Source of the DNA: Morinoia aosen
Lineage: Eukaryota > Arthropoda > Malacostraca > Amphipoda > Talitridae
NCBI GenBank assembly: GCA_030386875.1
Contig: CM059575.1
Span: forward strand, 40,516,859 to 40,580,858
DNA length: 64,000 nt
Reading direction: 5' to 3'
Shown here: positions 23,470-34,939 of the stretch, in pieces
How the letters are laid out: each line of letters opens with the position of its first letter
Position numbering within the stretch: position 1 is the stretch's first letter
Made by a program: the position numbers and the translations under genes
Notes under the pieces: generated by a model
Seen by the model: only the letters and a program-made list of their open reading frames with translations
What the model was told of the DNA's origin: nothing
Databases searched by the model: none

Positions 23470-24837
23470 AATTGCGCCTCACCGTTAATATACCATATGC
23501 AAAAACACACTTCTAAACTCCAATAATATACGTTCTAACAATACACGATCAATAACACCATTTCATCAATAACACACCCTGAAATGAAAAAGCTCGAAAC
23601 AGTAAAAAAACACCCTTGTTACACCAAAACAACAATAAATCACCTGAGCCCTTCACCATAAATACAAATCACATCAATACAGAGTTACACTTACTCTGGG
23701 AAATCTCCCCACTCGGCGAATAGAATATAATCCGTTTGAACGGTAATTTACCGCAGTAATCCACCTAATGCGCGTCACACTCCGCCTTACACTACATCTA
23801 AAATCTGACTGAACGTCTCAATGAAACAAAGACTCGCTACTCAGTCAGCGCTTTTGCTCAGCGCAAGTGCAACCTTGGCCAGCGCATAATAAAACCTACT
23901 ACAAAAAAACGCAGAGAAGCCTCAGCCCACTCCGTCGGTACAGGTGCACTCGCTCACACACAGATGAATTCCACACTCTGTACTTAACTCAAAACGTCGG
24001 ACTGGAGGGTGGGACGTAGATGCAAAAACCGCCAATGTCGAAACGTAGACGCAGCTTGTGTAGTAGCTACCACTGGTAACACTGCAAAAGTTTATTGAAT
24101 TTTGAGTATAACTTATCGTCCGTTGCCAAATATCACTGCAAAAGTTTGTGGTACACGTAGAAAGTTGTTGCACTATCACTTATCACTCGTTGTAGTAGTG
24201 GCTCCTCCAAAGGTGATTTCTAGAACAATTTCGAGATCTTCACCTGCGTCGAACAGCAAAACACGAGTACGAATTGGGGAGTCTGTATCAATCCAAGCTG
24301 AAAACTGCGCATATGATTCCAACAGCGCCTCAAACGGAATTTTAAATCCCAGAACTAGAACCGATCGACGAGGCTGCCAAATCTGGTTATCCTTGCTGCC
24401 AGTCATCGAAGATGTTTCGAAAGTTCTGCAACTCTTCAGCACAGGAGCAACTTCAAACTTCTTTCTTCTTTAAATCTTATCTCCTTTTAGGTTGAAAAGT
24501 ATCCCACGGCGTCGTGAAATCGCACAATACTGGCCACCAAAATATACGGTGGAGGCCAATAATACGCTTCAGGTGTTCTTGGGTAGATGCTTTATTGGAG
24601 AGAGACAGTTGCGTTACAGACGAGACACGAGTATGATTGAGCGTCAACCGAAAGGTGACAACGCCTTATAAAGGCTGCGAGACGCGAGGATCAGGGGGAA
24701 GACAAGAGTAAACGCAAGACAATAAAGGCAAGAGTAAACGCTCGCGTAAACGAGTATATACGTTTTCACACAATGTTCGTTTTTTAGCCGTCAACGAGTA
24801 TACTCGTCTAAAACTTAACCTTCAAAAACCAGCTACA
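23470..24837 (-). repeat. Left arm (R2 inverted) of the second palindrome
   Basis: Reverse complement of 24881-26248; coordinates pair to 49718. It contains an inverted extra copy of the gypsy 5' LTR (24546-24746) and leader. At least two single-base differences from the right arm are visible (near 24085 and 24637). It continues past the arm limit into the spacer with the full B segment sequence. Confidence 0.95.
24546..24746 (-). repeat. Extra inverted copy of the gypsy LTR
   Basis: 201 bp, mirrored copy of 24972-25172 with one visible substitution. It is part of the palindrome arm, not an independent insertion. Confidence 0.9.
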
Positions 24838-24880
24838 TACGTATATACTCGTCGATTTTAAGCCTTTGATTTTAAGCCTT
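24838..24880. repeat. Spacer of the second palindrome
   Basis: 43 bp holding a 14-bp direct repeat ATTTTAAGCCTTTG at 24855-24868 and 24869-24882. Compared with the unbroken copy at 49454-49490, the left arm runs on correctly to CCTTTG. It then restarts at the repeat and jumps into TGTAGCTGG, the pattern left by microhomology-guided template switching. Confidence 0.85.
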
Positions 24881-24971
24881 TGTAGCTGGTTTTTGAAGGT
24901 TAAGTTTTAGACGAGTATACTCGTTGACGGCTAAAAAACGAACATTGTGTGAAAACGTATATACTCGTTTA

Positions 24972-25172
24972 CGCGAGCGTTTACTCTTGCCTTTATTGTC
25001 TTGCGTTTACTCTTGTCTTCCCCCTGATCCTCGCGTCTCGCAGCCTTTATAAGGCGTTGTCACCTTTCGGTTGACGCTCAATCATACTCGTGTCTCGTCT
25101 GTACCGCAACTGTCTCTCTCCAATAAAGCATCTACCCAAGAACACCTGAAGCGTATTATTGGCCTCCACCGT
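24972..25172 (+). repeat. 5' LTR of Ty3/gypsy retrotransposon
   Basis: 201 bp matching 49029-49229 with about three substitutions. It contains a TATA box (TATAA, 25048-25052) and a polyadenylation signal (AATAAA, 25122-25127), so promoter and poly(A) functions are both visible. The few bases that precede the 201-bp match at the 3' LTR (TGTG) are not found here, so the outer edge of this LTR is probably truncated or altered. Confidence 0.88.
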
Positions 25173-26279
25173 ATATTTTGGTGGCCAGTATTGTGCGATT
25201 TCACGACGCCGTGGGATACTTTTCAACCTAAAAGGAGATAAGATTTAAAGAAGAAAGAAGTTTGAAGTTGCTCCTGTGCTGAAGAGTTGCAGAACTTTCG
25301 AAACATCTTCGATGACTGGCAGCAAGGATAACCAGATTTGGCAGCCTCGTCGATCGGTTCTAGTTCTGGGATTTAAAATTCCGTTTGAGGCGCTGTTGGA
25401 ATCATATGCGCAGTTTTCAGCTTGGATTGATACAGACTCCCCAATTCGTACTCGTGTTTTGCTGTTCGACGCAGGTGAAGATCTCGAAATTGTTCTAGAA
25501 ATCACCTTTGGAGGAGCCACTACTACAACGAGTGATAAGTGATAGTGCAACAACTTTCTACGTGTACCACAAACTTTTGCAGTGATATTTGGCAACGGAC
25601 GATAAGTTATACTCAAAATTCAACAAACTTTTGCAGTGTTACCAGTGGTAGCTACTACACAAGCTGCGTCTACGTTTCGACATTGGCGGTTTTTGCATCT
25701 ACGTCCCACCCTCCAGTCCGACGTTTTGAGTTAAGTACAGAGTGTGGAATTCATCTGTGTGTGAGCGAGTGCACCTGTACCGACGGAGTGGGCTGAGGCT
25801 TCTCTGCGTTTTTTTGTAGTAGGTTTTATTATGCGCTGGCCAAGGTTGCACTTGCACTGAGCAAAAGCGCTGACTGAGTAGCGAGTCTTTGTTTCATTGA
25901 GACGTTCAGTCAGATTTTAGATGTAGTGTAAGGCGGAGTGTGACGCGCATTAGGTGGATTACTGCGGTAAATTACCGTTCAAACGGATTATATTCTATTC
26001 GCCGAGTGGGGAGATTTCCCAGAGTAAGTGTAACTCTGTATTGATGTGATTTGTATTTATGGTGAAGGGCTCAGGTGATTTATTGTTGTTTTGGTGTAAC
26101 AAGGGTGTTTTTTTACTGTTTCGAGCTTTTTCATTTCAGGGTGTGTTATTGATGATATGGTGTTATTGATCGTGTATTGTTAGAACGTATATTATTGGAG
26201 TTTAGAAGTGTGTTTTTGCATATGGTATATTAACGGTGAGGCGCAATTTTAAATTTTAATATCTGTGTTAAAATAACTC
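25173..26279 (+). other. Gypsy 5' leader with an unexplained 88-codon ORF
   Basis: About 1.1 kb between LTR and gag ATG. It includes an open frame at 25276-25542 (88 codons, ATG to TAA) with a soluble-protein-like composition and no motif I recognise. A second, Cys/Ser/Thr-rich frame follows at 25539-25796. They may be upstream ORFs or chance. The part up to 26248 is duplicated inverted at 23470-24545. Confidence 0.55.
25179..25196 (+). promoter_or_regulatory. Candidate primer-binding site
   Basis: Begins TGGTGGCCAG six bases after the LTR. The complement ends ...CTGGCCACCA, that is, with the CCA expected of a tRNA 3' end. I cannot assign the tRNA. Confidence 0.4.
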
Positions 26280-27326
26280 ATGTCGGATACCTCAGATTCC
26301 GAGGAATTCATACGATCAGATACGATAAAAACCAGACTTGGTAGGATTAGCGTGCCGCGTTTTGCAGCTACCCAAACTACAGCAATGACTACTCCAGCAG
26401 GGGCCACTGCGCCTGTTACTAGTGCTAGTGATGCGGATGGGGCTCTTTTGGCCAGGGAAATTGCTGCAAATATTCCTAGGGCTGGAACAATACTGTCAAA
26501 TGCAGAGATTCCCATTTTTAGGGGGAGACGTAGGAAGGACGACCCGGAATTTCTTGAAAATAAAAGCTGGGGCACTCACATAATGAATTTAAAAGCTTAC
26601 ATGTCTCTTCTGCCAGATGTGAGTTCTGACGAAAGCAAAAAAGAGCTCCTTGTTCGGTCTGCCAATAAACAAGTAGATTTTAATTCAGTTGTAACAAAGT
26701 TAGTGAACTCGGACCTCAATTACACTTTCGAGGAAGTGATTAAAATCTTGGACGATATCTACGTATGCAGGGGTGAAAAGTCCATTCACGCCCTGGCATG
26801 CGATCTCAATGAGTTGCAGTTGGTACGCAACGATGCTTTAGCAGCCCAATTGGTCACTGCTTTTGCAAAAATACGTAAATTGTCAGAGAATATATTGAAT
26901 TCAAACACGCTGGGTTGGCAGCGTCATCCTTATTACCAGGCTTGTGCAAATCAGGCTGAACTGAAACGTTTCATAAGAGACAGCATAGTTTACAGCCTCG
27001 CGTTAACCATTTTGGGTCCTTTGCTAGACGAATCATTCTCGAAAAAATTTTTGAATGTCAATTTGGCGCATCAGAGGAACTGCTAGCGCGGTTGATAGCT
27101 GCTGTTAGGAGTCAGGCTGAGACAAAGAAAATCCTAGCGGTCCAGTACCCAACGCGGTACGATAAAGAAAGTTATTTAGCAGATGTGACAGATGGTCTTG
27201 ATGAATGCGTTGAAGCACAGGACTCTTTGCAGGAGAGTGAAGTTTTCTACGGGAATTTCGGGAATTACGGGAACTACCATAGGAATCGAGCAGGACAGCG
27301 AAGGACAACTTCTAGACCCTGGTTAC
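26280..27326 (+). pseudogene. gag: Gypsy gag, N-terminal and capsid region
   Basis: An open frame of 268 codons (26280-27086) followed, after a frameshift near 27085, by a second stretch that runs to the insertion point at 27326. Composition fits a retrotransposon Gag: acidic N-terminus, Ala/Thr-rich linker (about residues 40-70), then a helical capsid-like region with no Cys. Gag forms the particle that packages the RNA. The C-terminal nucleocapsid zinc knuckles are 14.8 kb downstream at 42120-42526. They are separated only by the three-unit insert: the reading frame at 27326 matches the frame at 42120. The second stretch ends with Gly/Asn/Arg-rich sequence, typical just before a nucleocapsid domain. 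Assigned by position and composition, since Gag is poorly conserved. Confidence 0.75.
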
Positions 27327-27558
27327 TTGCGGCGGGCGAACTTTTGACGTGAAAGGATGGGTGCGACAAACACTAAAAATAGTACCCGAGCCGAGAAAAA
27401 ATTTTCAGCAGACATCAGAAACGCTGGTCGCCAAAAGGCGGAGCACAGAGTAAACTTACCAAACCACCCCCCTAATTCGAGCCAATCCACACTTCCCGAG
27501 GTCCCAGCGCGATCAAAATTGGTGAGCGTGTAAAGCGCAAAATTCTAAGACCTACGGA

Positions 27559-27594
27559 CCCCTTTCCAGACCCCTAGACCCCAAAAGAGACCCC
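27559..27594 (-). other. G-quadruplex-type motif on the minus strand (unit 1)
   Basis: Four C4 tracts on the plus strand at 27559, 27571, 27579 and 27591 with loops of 8, 4 and 8 nt. It is repeated in unit 2 at 32804-32840 with the same spacing and in unit 3 near 37657-37700 with the first tracts broken. Confidence 0.65.
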
Positions 27595-30500
27595 ACAAAA
27601 GTCAAAAAACTACGATAATTAGGTTGTTTTCAAACGATCTCAAAATATCTGCTATGAGCTTTGAGAATCTCAACTTTTCAGATCTAGTACATAAAAAGGG
27701 GGAAATTCTGACAGTGTCGTCAGTGTGTCGAAAAATTGATAATAAAGTGCCCATTTTGGGCCTCACAGTTGGAGAAAAAATTTTCGCGATTTTTTGCAAA
27801 TATTTGGAAATTTTTTACGGCCAATTCACAGCTTCTGAAACGCTGGAAGTTTCATAGCTGGTAGGTTTTACAAAATTCTACAACATATAAAATCACCGAC
27901 AGTAAGAATGTTTCAAGTTTACATTTTACGAGCGTTTGAAAATTTTTCGGAAATTTCGAAAACCGCGGACGGTCACGCAAAAATTTTGTTTTGGCGATTT
28001 GGCATCTTCTGAGAGTCTGGGAGCTTCACATCTGGAAGAAAACTTTTTGAAGTAGTTTTTGGGTGATTCAGAAAGCATAAACTTGAAAAGAAAAGAAGTA
28101 ACGCAATTCTGAAAACAGCGTAAAAAAACACGTTTTTTCAAAGGTCGATTTTGGGAAGTATTTGTGGCGTTGTTTTTCCGCGTTCAGATCTCAGATCTTG
28201 ATAGAATGTAGTTTTGATCTTTTTCTCAATGTCATCAGGTTTTTGTGGTGATAGGTGGTATAGTTTGTCCAGAAAATAAAATATAAAAATACCCCCATTT
28301 TCACTTATTGTCGTTCAAACCAAAAACATGGGAAAATGGTGCGTCGGACAGGAAAAGTTATTCAACACTTTCTGCTTATCATTTGCTGCATACAAAATAA
28401 TTTTGTGGAGCGATCCCATGGATAGTTTTTGCGTTATAGAAAATTCTTATTTTAAGACGTGATTTTGACGTTTGTTGCCCTCTGACACCCCCTTCTTTAC
28501 CCTTCAGGGTTATGAAAAACGCTCTACTAACGCGTCTCGATGAGATGTTTCGAATGATACCTGTCTCAAAGTTACAGGCCTTCAAGTTTTTGATAAAAAT
28601 TGGAAAAACGTCGAAATGGAGGGTATTGGCACCCAAAATTGGGCAGTGAAAAAGTCTTTCAATATCCGCAGACTTGAAATATAGATTATTATCCGTTGTG
28701 CGTTGAAGTCTCTATGATGGAGACCATGGGTGACTGCATTGAGGTCTGAAAGGAAGCTTGCTTGAGTTTTGAAGGCTCTATAAGGATGTCGAACATCATG
28801 GCGCTCATGTTGTAATGTTTTCTAGTTTCACGCGACACATTGAACGCGACTGTTAAAGTTGAAAGTTTATCCCAATTTTTGACCATTTGAGGCTTTGTTG
28901 GTAATTTTTGAAAGGTTTACAGTGTTGTATGAGGTCATAAAAATTTGTTTGGATTCGGAATTTAACCGTGTAACTCGCTTCTTCCGCCTTGAAACTCTCA
29001 TAACTTTTAGGCAATGCGTGTAATTAACCCATTTCAAGTCTTTTTATTGGTTTCACAGGGGAGTTTATGAAGAAGAATTGTGTTTAAAATGAGTGATTTA
29101 CCTTATGGTTGTGTCATTTAATTTCTAACAAGTTTGGCAGCAGAAGAAAAATGTGGGTAACGCGTTCTATTTTCGCTGCTTGTAGGTCCAGGAATTTCAC
29201 ACACACATTTTCACCGGTATGGCAACTTTCAATTGCAATATCTAAATGAGGTATGGTGTTTGACAGTCAACTCTTCAGGTGCTCTTAATAGTTGTACAAT
29301 TAGGAATGAAGTTGACGCATAATAACGTGCTATAACTCGGAAACCAGCTCTCGCGTAGAGACGTAAATATTGCTTATTATTCGTTTATACGAGAAACGAT
29401 GGCCATTCGTTCGAGGTGCCGAATTCAGTTGTTATTTTGTTTTTTGTTAGATACGGGACGTCGAAATTTCACCATCGTGTCACGAATCACTAGTTCTATA
29501 TTGTGAATTAGATTTGAGTCTCAGCATCATAGAAGTTACTTCGTAATATGAGGTGAAATATGCATTATGAGTAGTTTTAGACGCGAAATATTGTGCAAAT
29601 ACTGGCGTGGTATTTGAAAGATCAATTTTCTTCCAACCGTCAAATATTTCGATTTCGTAAATTCTGCGTACTGATTTTCGTTTATAACGAAAACAAGGCG
29701 TTTTCGTTAAAGTTTCGGAAATGAACGAAAATTGAAAGTTATTAAACTTCAAATTCGTCATCTCTATAAAGATGTAGCTGCTGAATTGTTGTCGTTGGGC
29801 ACAGCTTTTCGTGCATATTTGTGTTGTGTTTTCAACAGGTTTTTTATCGTTAGAAAGTAGAAATTTGAAGAGCATCTAGTTCAAGAAGTTGACTCTTTAT
29901 TTCGTAAATAGACGAGGCTCATTTGGGAACAAATCTGTCTATATTGTGGTTGAAACTCCACGAAAATGGTTCATTTCGACATGCTTTGATTAAACGAAGC
30001 ATTTCCTAAGAAAGGTAGTTTGGGTGAATAGTTTTCTCATAAATTCCTATGATTAGGATTTGAAATGTCAGGATCTGTATGACCAGAAGCTTGGTAATTG
30101 TACACGAAAAAGTAGATCACCAATAATGATAGAAATTCGTTGTTCGAAGGCCTTAAAATCGCTCACCTAGCATTTGTTAGTTTCAGGAAATCACATTTGA
30201 GTTCTAAGACAATATTTTTAGTCTTCAACTAATGGTTATAATATGGTGAATGTTTGTTTCCCCGATAGCGACTAAATTTTGTAAATGTTTGGGGTGTTTA
30301 AATAACGTTATTTAGAGAATTTCAAGTGGATAACTGGTATATTTTCAAAAATTTGTATATTCCTTCTCAGCCTAATTTAAGGTTTCTCTATCGATCCATA
30401 TTAGATATAGAGGAATGGAAGGAGGTGGAAATTGTTTCCATTCATGAAATATTTGATTGTGGCGAGAAAAATGTCGAATAAGAAACAACAGTGATTCGAA

Positions 30501-30779
30501 GCTATTTAGCCGCTGAAGTTGACAGACGCATATGTTGTATAAATTTTATATGTTCGAATACGATATTGTCGTAATTAATGCGGTATTGCAAATTTTAATT
30601 TGCGATGAAGATAATGAATTCATGCCACTGATACTTAAAGTGTTTTAGTGAAGTGTACAGTGCACCCAAAATTTTAGAGAATGGCAAATGGTCATGAACT
30701 TTATGAAGTTTGTAAATGATTTTAGGTGAATGCGTTTTTTCTTGGTATAGTTACTGACTTCAAGACGAAAACGCTTCCA

Positions 30780-30807
30780 CTCGGCGAGAGCTTTAGATCT
30801 CGCCGAG
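30780..30807 (+). other. Conserved hairpin in the array unit (unit 1)
   Basis: CTCGGCGAGA and TCTCGCCGAG, a perfect 10-bp stem with an 8-nt loop. The equivalents are at 35598-35625 in unit 2, where both arms have changed yet all ten pairs survive as G-U wobbles, and at 40544-40571 in unit 3, where the base of the stem has decayed. It is followed in all units by a CAGCGCGACAGCGCG-like second short inverted repeat. Confidence 0.7.
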
Positions 30808-32577
30808 CGGTCCCAAAATGAAGATTTTATTTCTTGGGTCCTCAATTTAACAGCGCGACAGCGCGTTGTATATTCGTTTACCTATTTGTAATGCATAGAT
30901 TTGGAAAGTTTCATTATTATCCCCGAGTTAAGCGTTGTTGGTTTAGTATTCTCATGGTAAGTGGCTTTGTTAGTAATTATTGTATTATATCCAGGTGTTT
31001 TAAGCTCAAAGATTTCGGTTTTAATATTATAAACGAGCCATTTGGAAAATTATCGAAATTTGATGTAATATTTAAATGTAGCACAGGTACCAAATGCCGC
31101 TGTGATTTCTTCAAAGTGTCGAAAACGGCGGGAAAACCCATAAATAATAATAATTGATCTAATGGTTTCGAATGGACATCGCTTTAATTGACGTCATTTA
31201 TTCGTGAAAACAAATTTCCATTGAATGAATAGGTTGGACATCATCAATTCTTCATTAGAACGAAGCGACGTTGTCATTTTCTAAACTGATTAAAAGTCGA
31301 GTATTCTAAAGGTATGAAGAAACCGAAATGTAATATGTTTCGTCAGAATTTGTTGTCAGATAAGGTTTTCAACATGGTTAACCTGACCCTAATTCATAAT
31401 TGATCGGGAAAATAATGCAACCTGAACTTCTCCGCTGCGGAAATACTTATGGAACGCATTGTTTTAATGCTAAGATATTGCGTAGTCATTTGTTAGATGG
31501 ATGAAAGAACGTTAGCGAACATAAAGGTTGGGGATTCGTGAAGAATAAGGGCGAAGGCATAAGAATCAATTTGATAAACAAGGTGGGACCGAAATTTCAA
31601 GTAAAGAACAGGGCAGGGCACCCCGCATTAGTAAAGTTGAGTTTTATTTAGGTGAGTTCAACCAATGTCGAGTAAGTTAGTTCACGTCATATATAAGCAA
31701 GATAGGTTTACTTACGTTAGGTTAGAGTAAGTTACGTGAAGCTAGGGTTGTTTACGTAAGTTCCGATTATGTTTCGTTAGTTGAGGTTAGGTGACCTTGC
31801 CTTGCCTTAGGTTGGGTGAGCGTACGTTTTATTACTTGACGTCGGGATAGGATAGGGTGTGACATGAAAAGTAATTTTAAGATTGGATGAATTGTAACAC
31901 ATACGTTTAGTCAGAGTAATACTATGAATGAGGGTACCAGCGTTTGTAAATCCGCGTTATTCATGGAAATGTTTTGAAAAATGATTTCTCACCAGTTGGT
32001 TGGTGGCAAGGTTAGGTAAGGTTTTAATTGTATTACGTTGGTGTTGGGAAATGAAATTGCTTTTCCTAAATGGAATGGTTGAGGTGTTTTAAAGTTCAGC
32101 AGAATGAGGTTAGAGTGAAATACGCTCTATATATATATATATATATTGAGTTATCATTCGAGACGATAGGATACCTGAGTGGATTGCTGCTGAATTGTGG
32201 TGGTTAGTAATGTTTGGTCAATTGATAAACTGTTTTGATGTTGGAAAATGAAGTGCTCGTGGTGTTTGAAAGTTAAACATATAGCTTAGAGTGAAAGGCA
32301 TTTTGTATCTATGTATATTTATATATATTGTTTGTACGTTTTGTGACGATGGTGTATCTCATTGCGTTGCTGCTGATTTGTGGTGATTTGAAAAGTGTGC
32401 ACGACATGTGCATGTGTGTGAAGACATGTGTGTGCTTGTGTGTGTGTGTGTTTGTGTAAATGTGTGAATGTCTCTACGTGAGTGTGTTTGTTTGTGTGTG
32501 TGTGTTGAGAGTATGACGATAGTGTGTATGTGTGTGTTTGTGTGCGTGTTCGCCCCCCTGCGGGCTATGCTGGTTAC

Positions 32578-34904
32578 TTGCGGCGGGCGAACTTTTTTGG
32601 TGGAAGGTTGCGAGAAGAGACTAAAAATAGTACCCGTGAAAAGATAAAAAGTTGCACAGTGATCGAAAATGCTTGTCGCCGAAAGGTGGAGCATCGAGTG
32701 TATAGCAAAAACACCCCTAACAGCTGACAATCCACACTTCCCGTAGTGCCAGCGCGCTCAAACTTGGTGAGCGTGTAGAAGGCAAAATTCTAAGACCTAC
32801 GGACCCCTTTCCAGGCCCCAAGACCCCATAGGAGACCCCCAAAAAATCGAAAACCGACCATAAATAGGGTCATTTCAAACAGGAAGTAATTTTTTATTGC
32901 GCAGTCGGAGGATCTCAATTGGTCGGAACTGATAGAGAAAATTTCGGGCTTTATGACGGTGTGGTCGCTACGTCGAAAAGTATTCGGAAAAATGTTCAAA
33001 TGAATGAAAAACTTTTTGGTAAAAACGGGCGTTTTTCAAGTGTGACTTTGGCTGCCAGTTGCGGCGTTTTCGATTGACGTTCGCCTTCCAGAATTTGATA
33101 GAATGTAGATTGTAATTTTTTCTCAAATCTATCAAATTTATGAAGCGACAAGTGCGATAGTTTTCTCAAAATGAGTGATTTAAAAATACTCCTTTTTGTC
33201 AGAAAACTCACCTAAACAAAAAACATGGGAGAACGGTACGTTGGACAGGAAAAGTTATTTATGATTTTTTGCTCTTTTTTTATGGTACATACGACAAAGA
33301 TTTTACGGAACGATCGCATGAATCGTTTTATGCATATGCGAAAAAAACATATTTTCCACGTAATTTTGACTTTTCTTACCCCTCTCACGCCCCCTGCTTT
33401 ACCCTTGAGGGCTTTGATATACTCAGTACTGATGCGTCTCGAGGAGATCTTTCTAATGATACCTGTCTAAAAGTCCTAGGTTTTTAGGTTTTTGAGGAAA
33501 ATGGAAAAATCATCGAAGTGTATTCAAACTGGATGCTAAATGTGCCAGTGAAAAGGTATTTCAGTCTCCGCAGATTAATGACATAGATTATTCTTTGGTT
33601 TGCGTTGAAATCTCCACGTCGAGATCATGGGTGACTGCGTTGCTTGCTTGAGTGTCGAAGGCTCTATAAGGATGTTGAACATCAAGACGCTTATGTTTTA
33701 ATGTTTGTCGTGTTTGATGCGATATATTTCGAGTGTTTGTTAAAGTTCAAAGTTTTACCCAATTTTCTCCCGTTGGAGACCCTTTTGAGAATTTTTTATA
33801 GGTCTACAGTGTTCTTAGAGTTGATAGGAATTCATTTCGACTTGGAAATCAATACTCTAACTCGGTTCTTTCGCTTTTAGATTCGCATAACTTTCAGTCA
33901 TGACTAGTAAATCATCCTTTTCAAGTGTTTATACTGGTTTCACATGGAACTTCATAGAGAAGAAATGTGTTACGCTGCTTGTTGGTCCATGAATTTAAGA
34001 CTAATTTTAAGCGGTATGGCCACTTTCAATTGCAATATAGTAATGAGTTTTAGTATTTGAGACTTAAATTTTCAGCGTCTTATAATAATTGTACAATAAT
34101 GATCAAGTTGAAGTAATGTAAAGTGACATAAATCGCAAATCAGATGTTGCGTATAGGCGTAAATATTGCTCTTGATGCGTTTTTGACCAGAAATGATGCT
34201 CATTCGTTCGAGGTGCTGATTTAAGTTCAGTTAATTTTTTTTGATGACGTATTATACGTTGTCCTCTCTCCATCACGTTACAAATCAAAAGTTCAACCTA
34301 GTGTTTTACTTTAAAGTGTCAGCATCATCAACCTTACTTCGAAGTATGAGTTCAAATATGCAAAGCGAGTAGTTTTCGACGCCAAAAATTCCTCATCTTC
34401 TGTGCTGGTGTTCTTGAGACCAATTTCATAGCAATCCTATAATATTTCGACATCGCGCATTGTGTCATCGCAAAACAAAGCGTATTCGTAAAACTTCGTA
34501 AATGAGCTATAATTCAAAGGTAATACACTTGAAATTAGTCCTCTCTATAGAGATGTAGGGGCTAAATATTTTTCGTTCGGCACAGCTATTTGTGCTTATT
34601 TGTGTTGTGTTTGAAACTTGTTTTTTCACGTTAGAAAATTGAAATTGAAAGAGCTCTTAGTCCAAGAATTTCACTTCTTATTTTCTAAATTAATGAAGCT
34701 CATTGAGGAACGAATCTCTCGTTATATTGGTTCAAACTACACGAAAATGGTTCCTGTCGACATATGCTATGATTGAACGAGGCATTTTCTAGGAAGGGTA
34801 TAGTTTGGGTGAATATTTTTCTCATAAATTTTTATGGTTGGGATGTAAAATTGCTGGATCTTCACGACCAAGAACCTGTCAAGTGTTCACGAAAAATGAT
34901 CTCC

Positions 34905-34939
<35 letters not shown>

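Larger units (their letters stand above)
24881..26248 (+). repeat. Right arm (R2) of the second palindrome
   Basis: Pairs with 23470-24837. In order it holds segment B of the piggyBac-like element (24881-24971), the gypsy 5' LTR and most of the gypsy leader, ending 32 bp before the gag ATG. Confidence 0.95.
27327..32577 (+). repeat. Array unit 1 (5251 bp) inserted in gag
   Basis: First of three head-to-tail units. It starts TTGCGGCGGGCGAAC directly after GGTTAC (27321-27326) and ends GGGCTATGCTGGTTAC. The start and the segment before the end share GGGCGAAC in inverted orientation, a weak terminal inverted repeat. There is no ORF with recognisable domains. Internal landmarks in order are a C-tract block (27559-27594), a perfect 10-bp hairpin (30780-30807), a GTTAGGTTA-rich tract (about 31620-31850), a (TA)n run near 32135 and a TG-rich end (32400-32550). 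Confidence 0.85.

Noticed and set aside
23470-24837. A second, independent gypsy insertion in inverted orientation
   Set aside because: It is collinear in mirror image with 24881-26248 to the base and has no gag or 3' LTR of its own; it is a palindrome arm.
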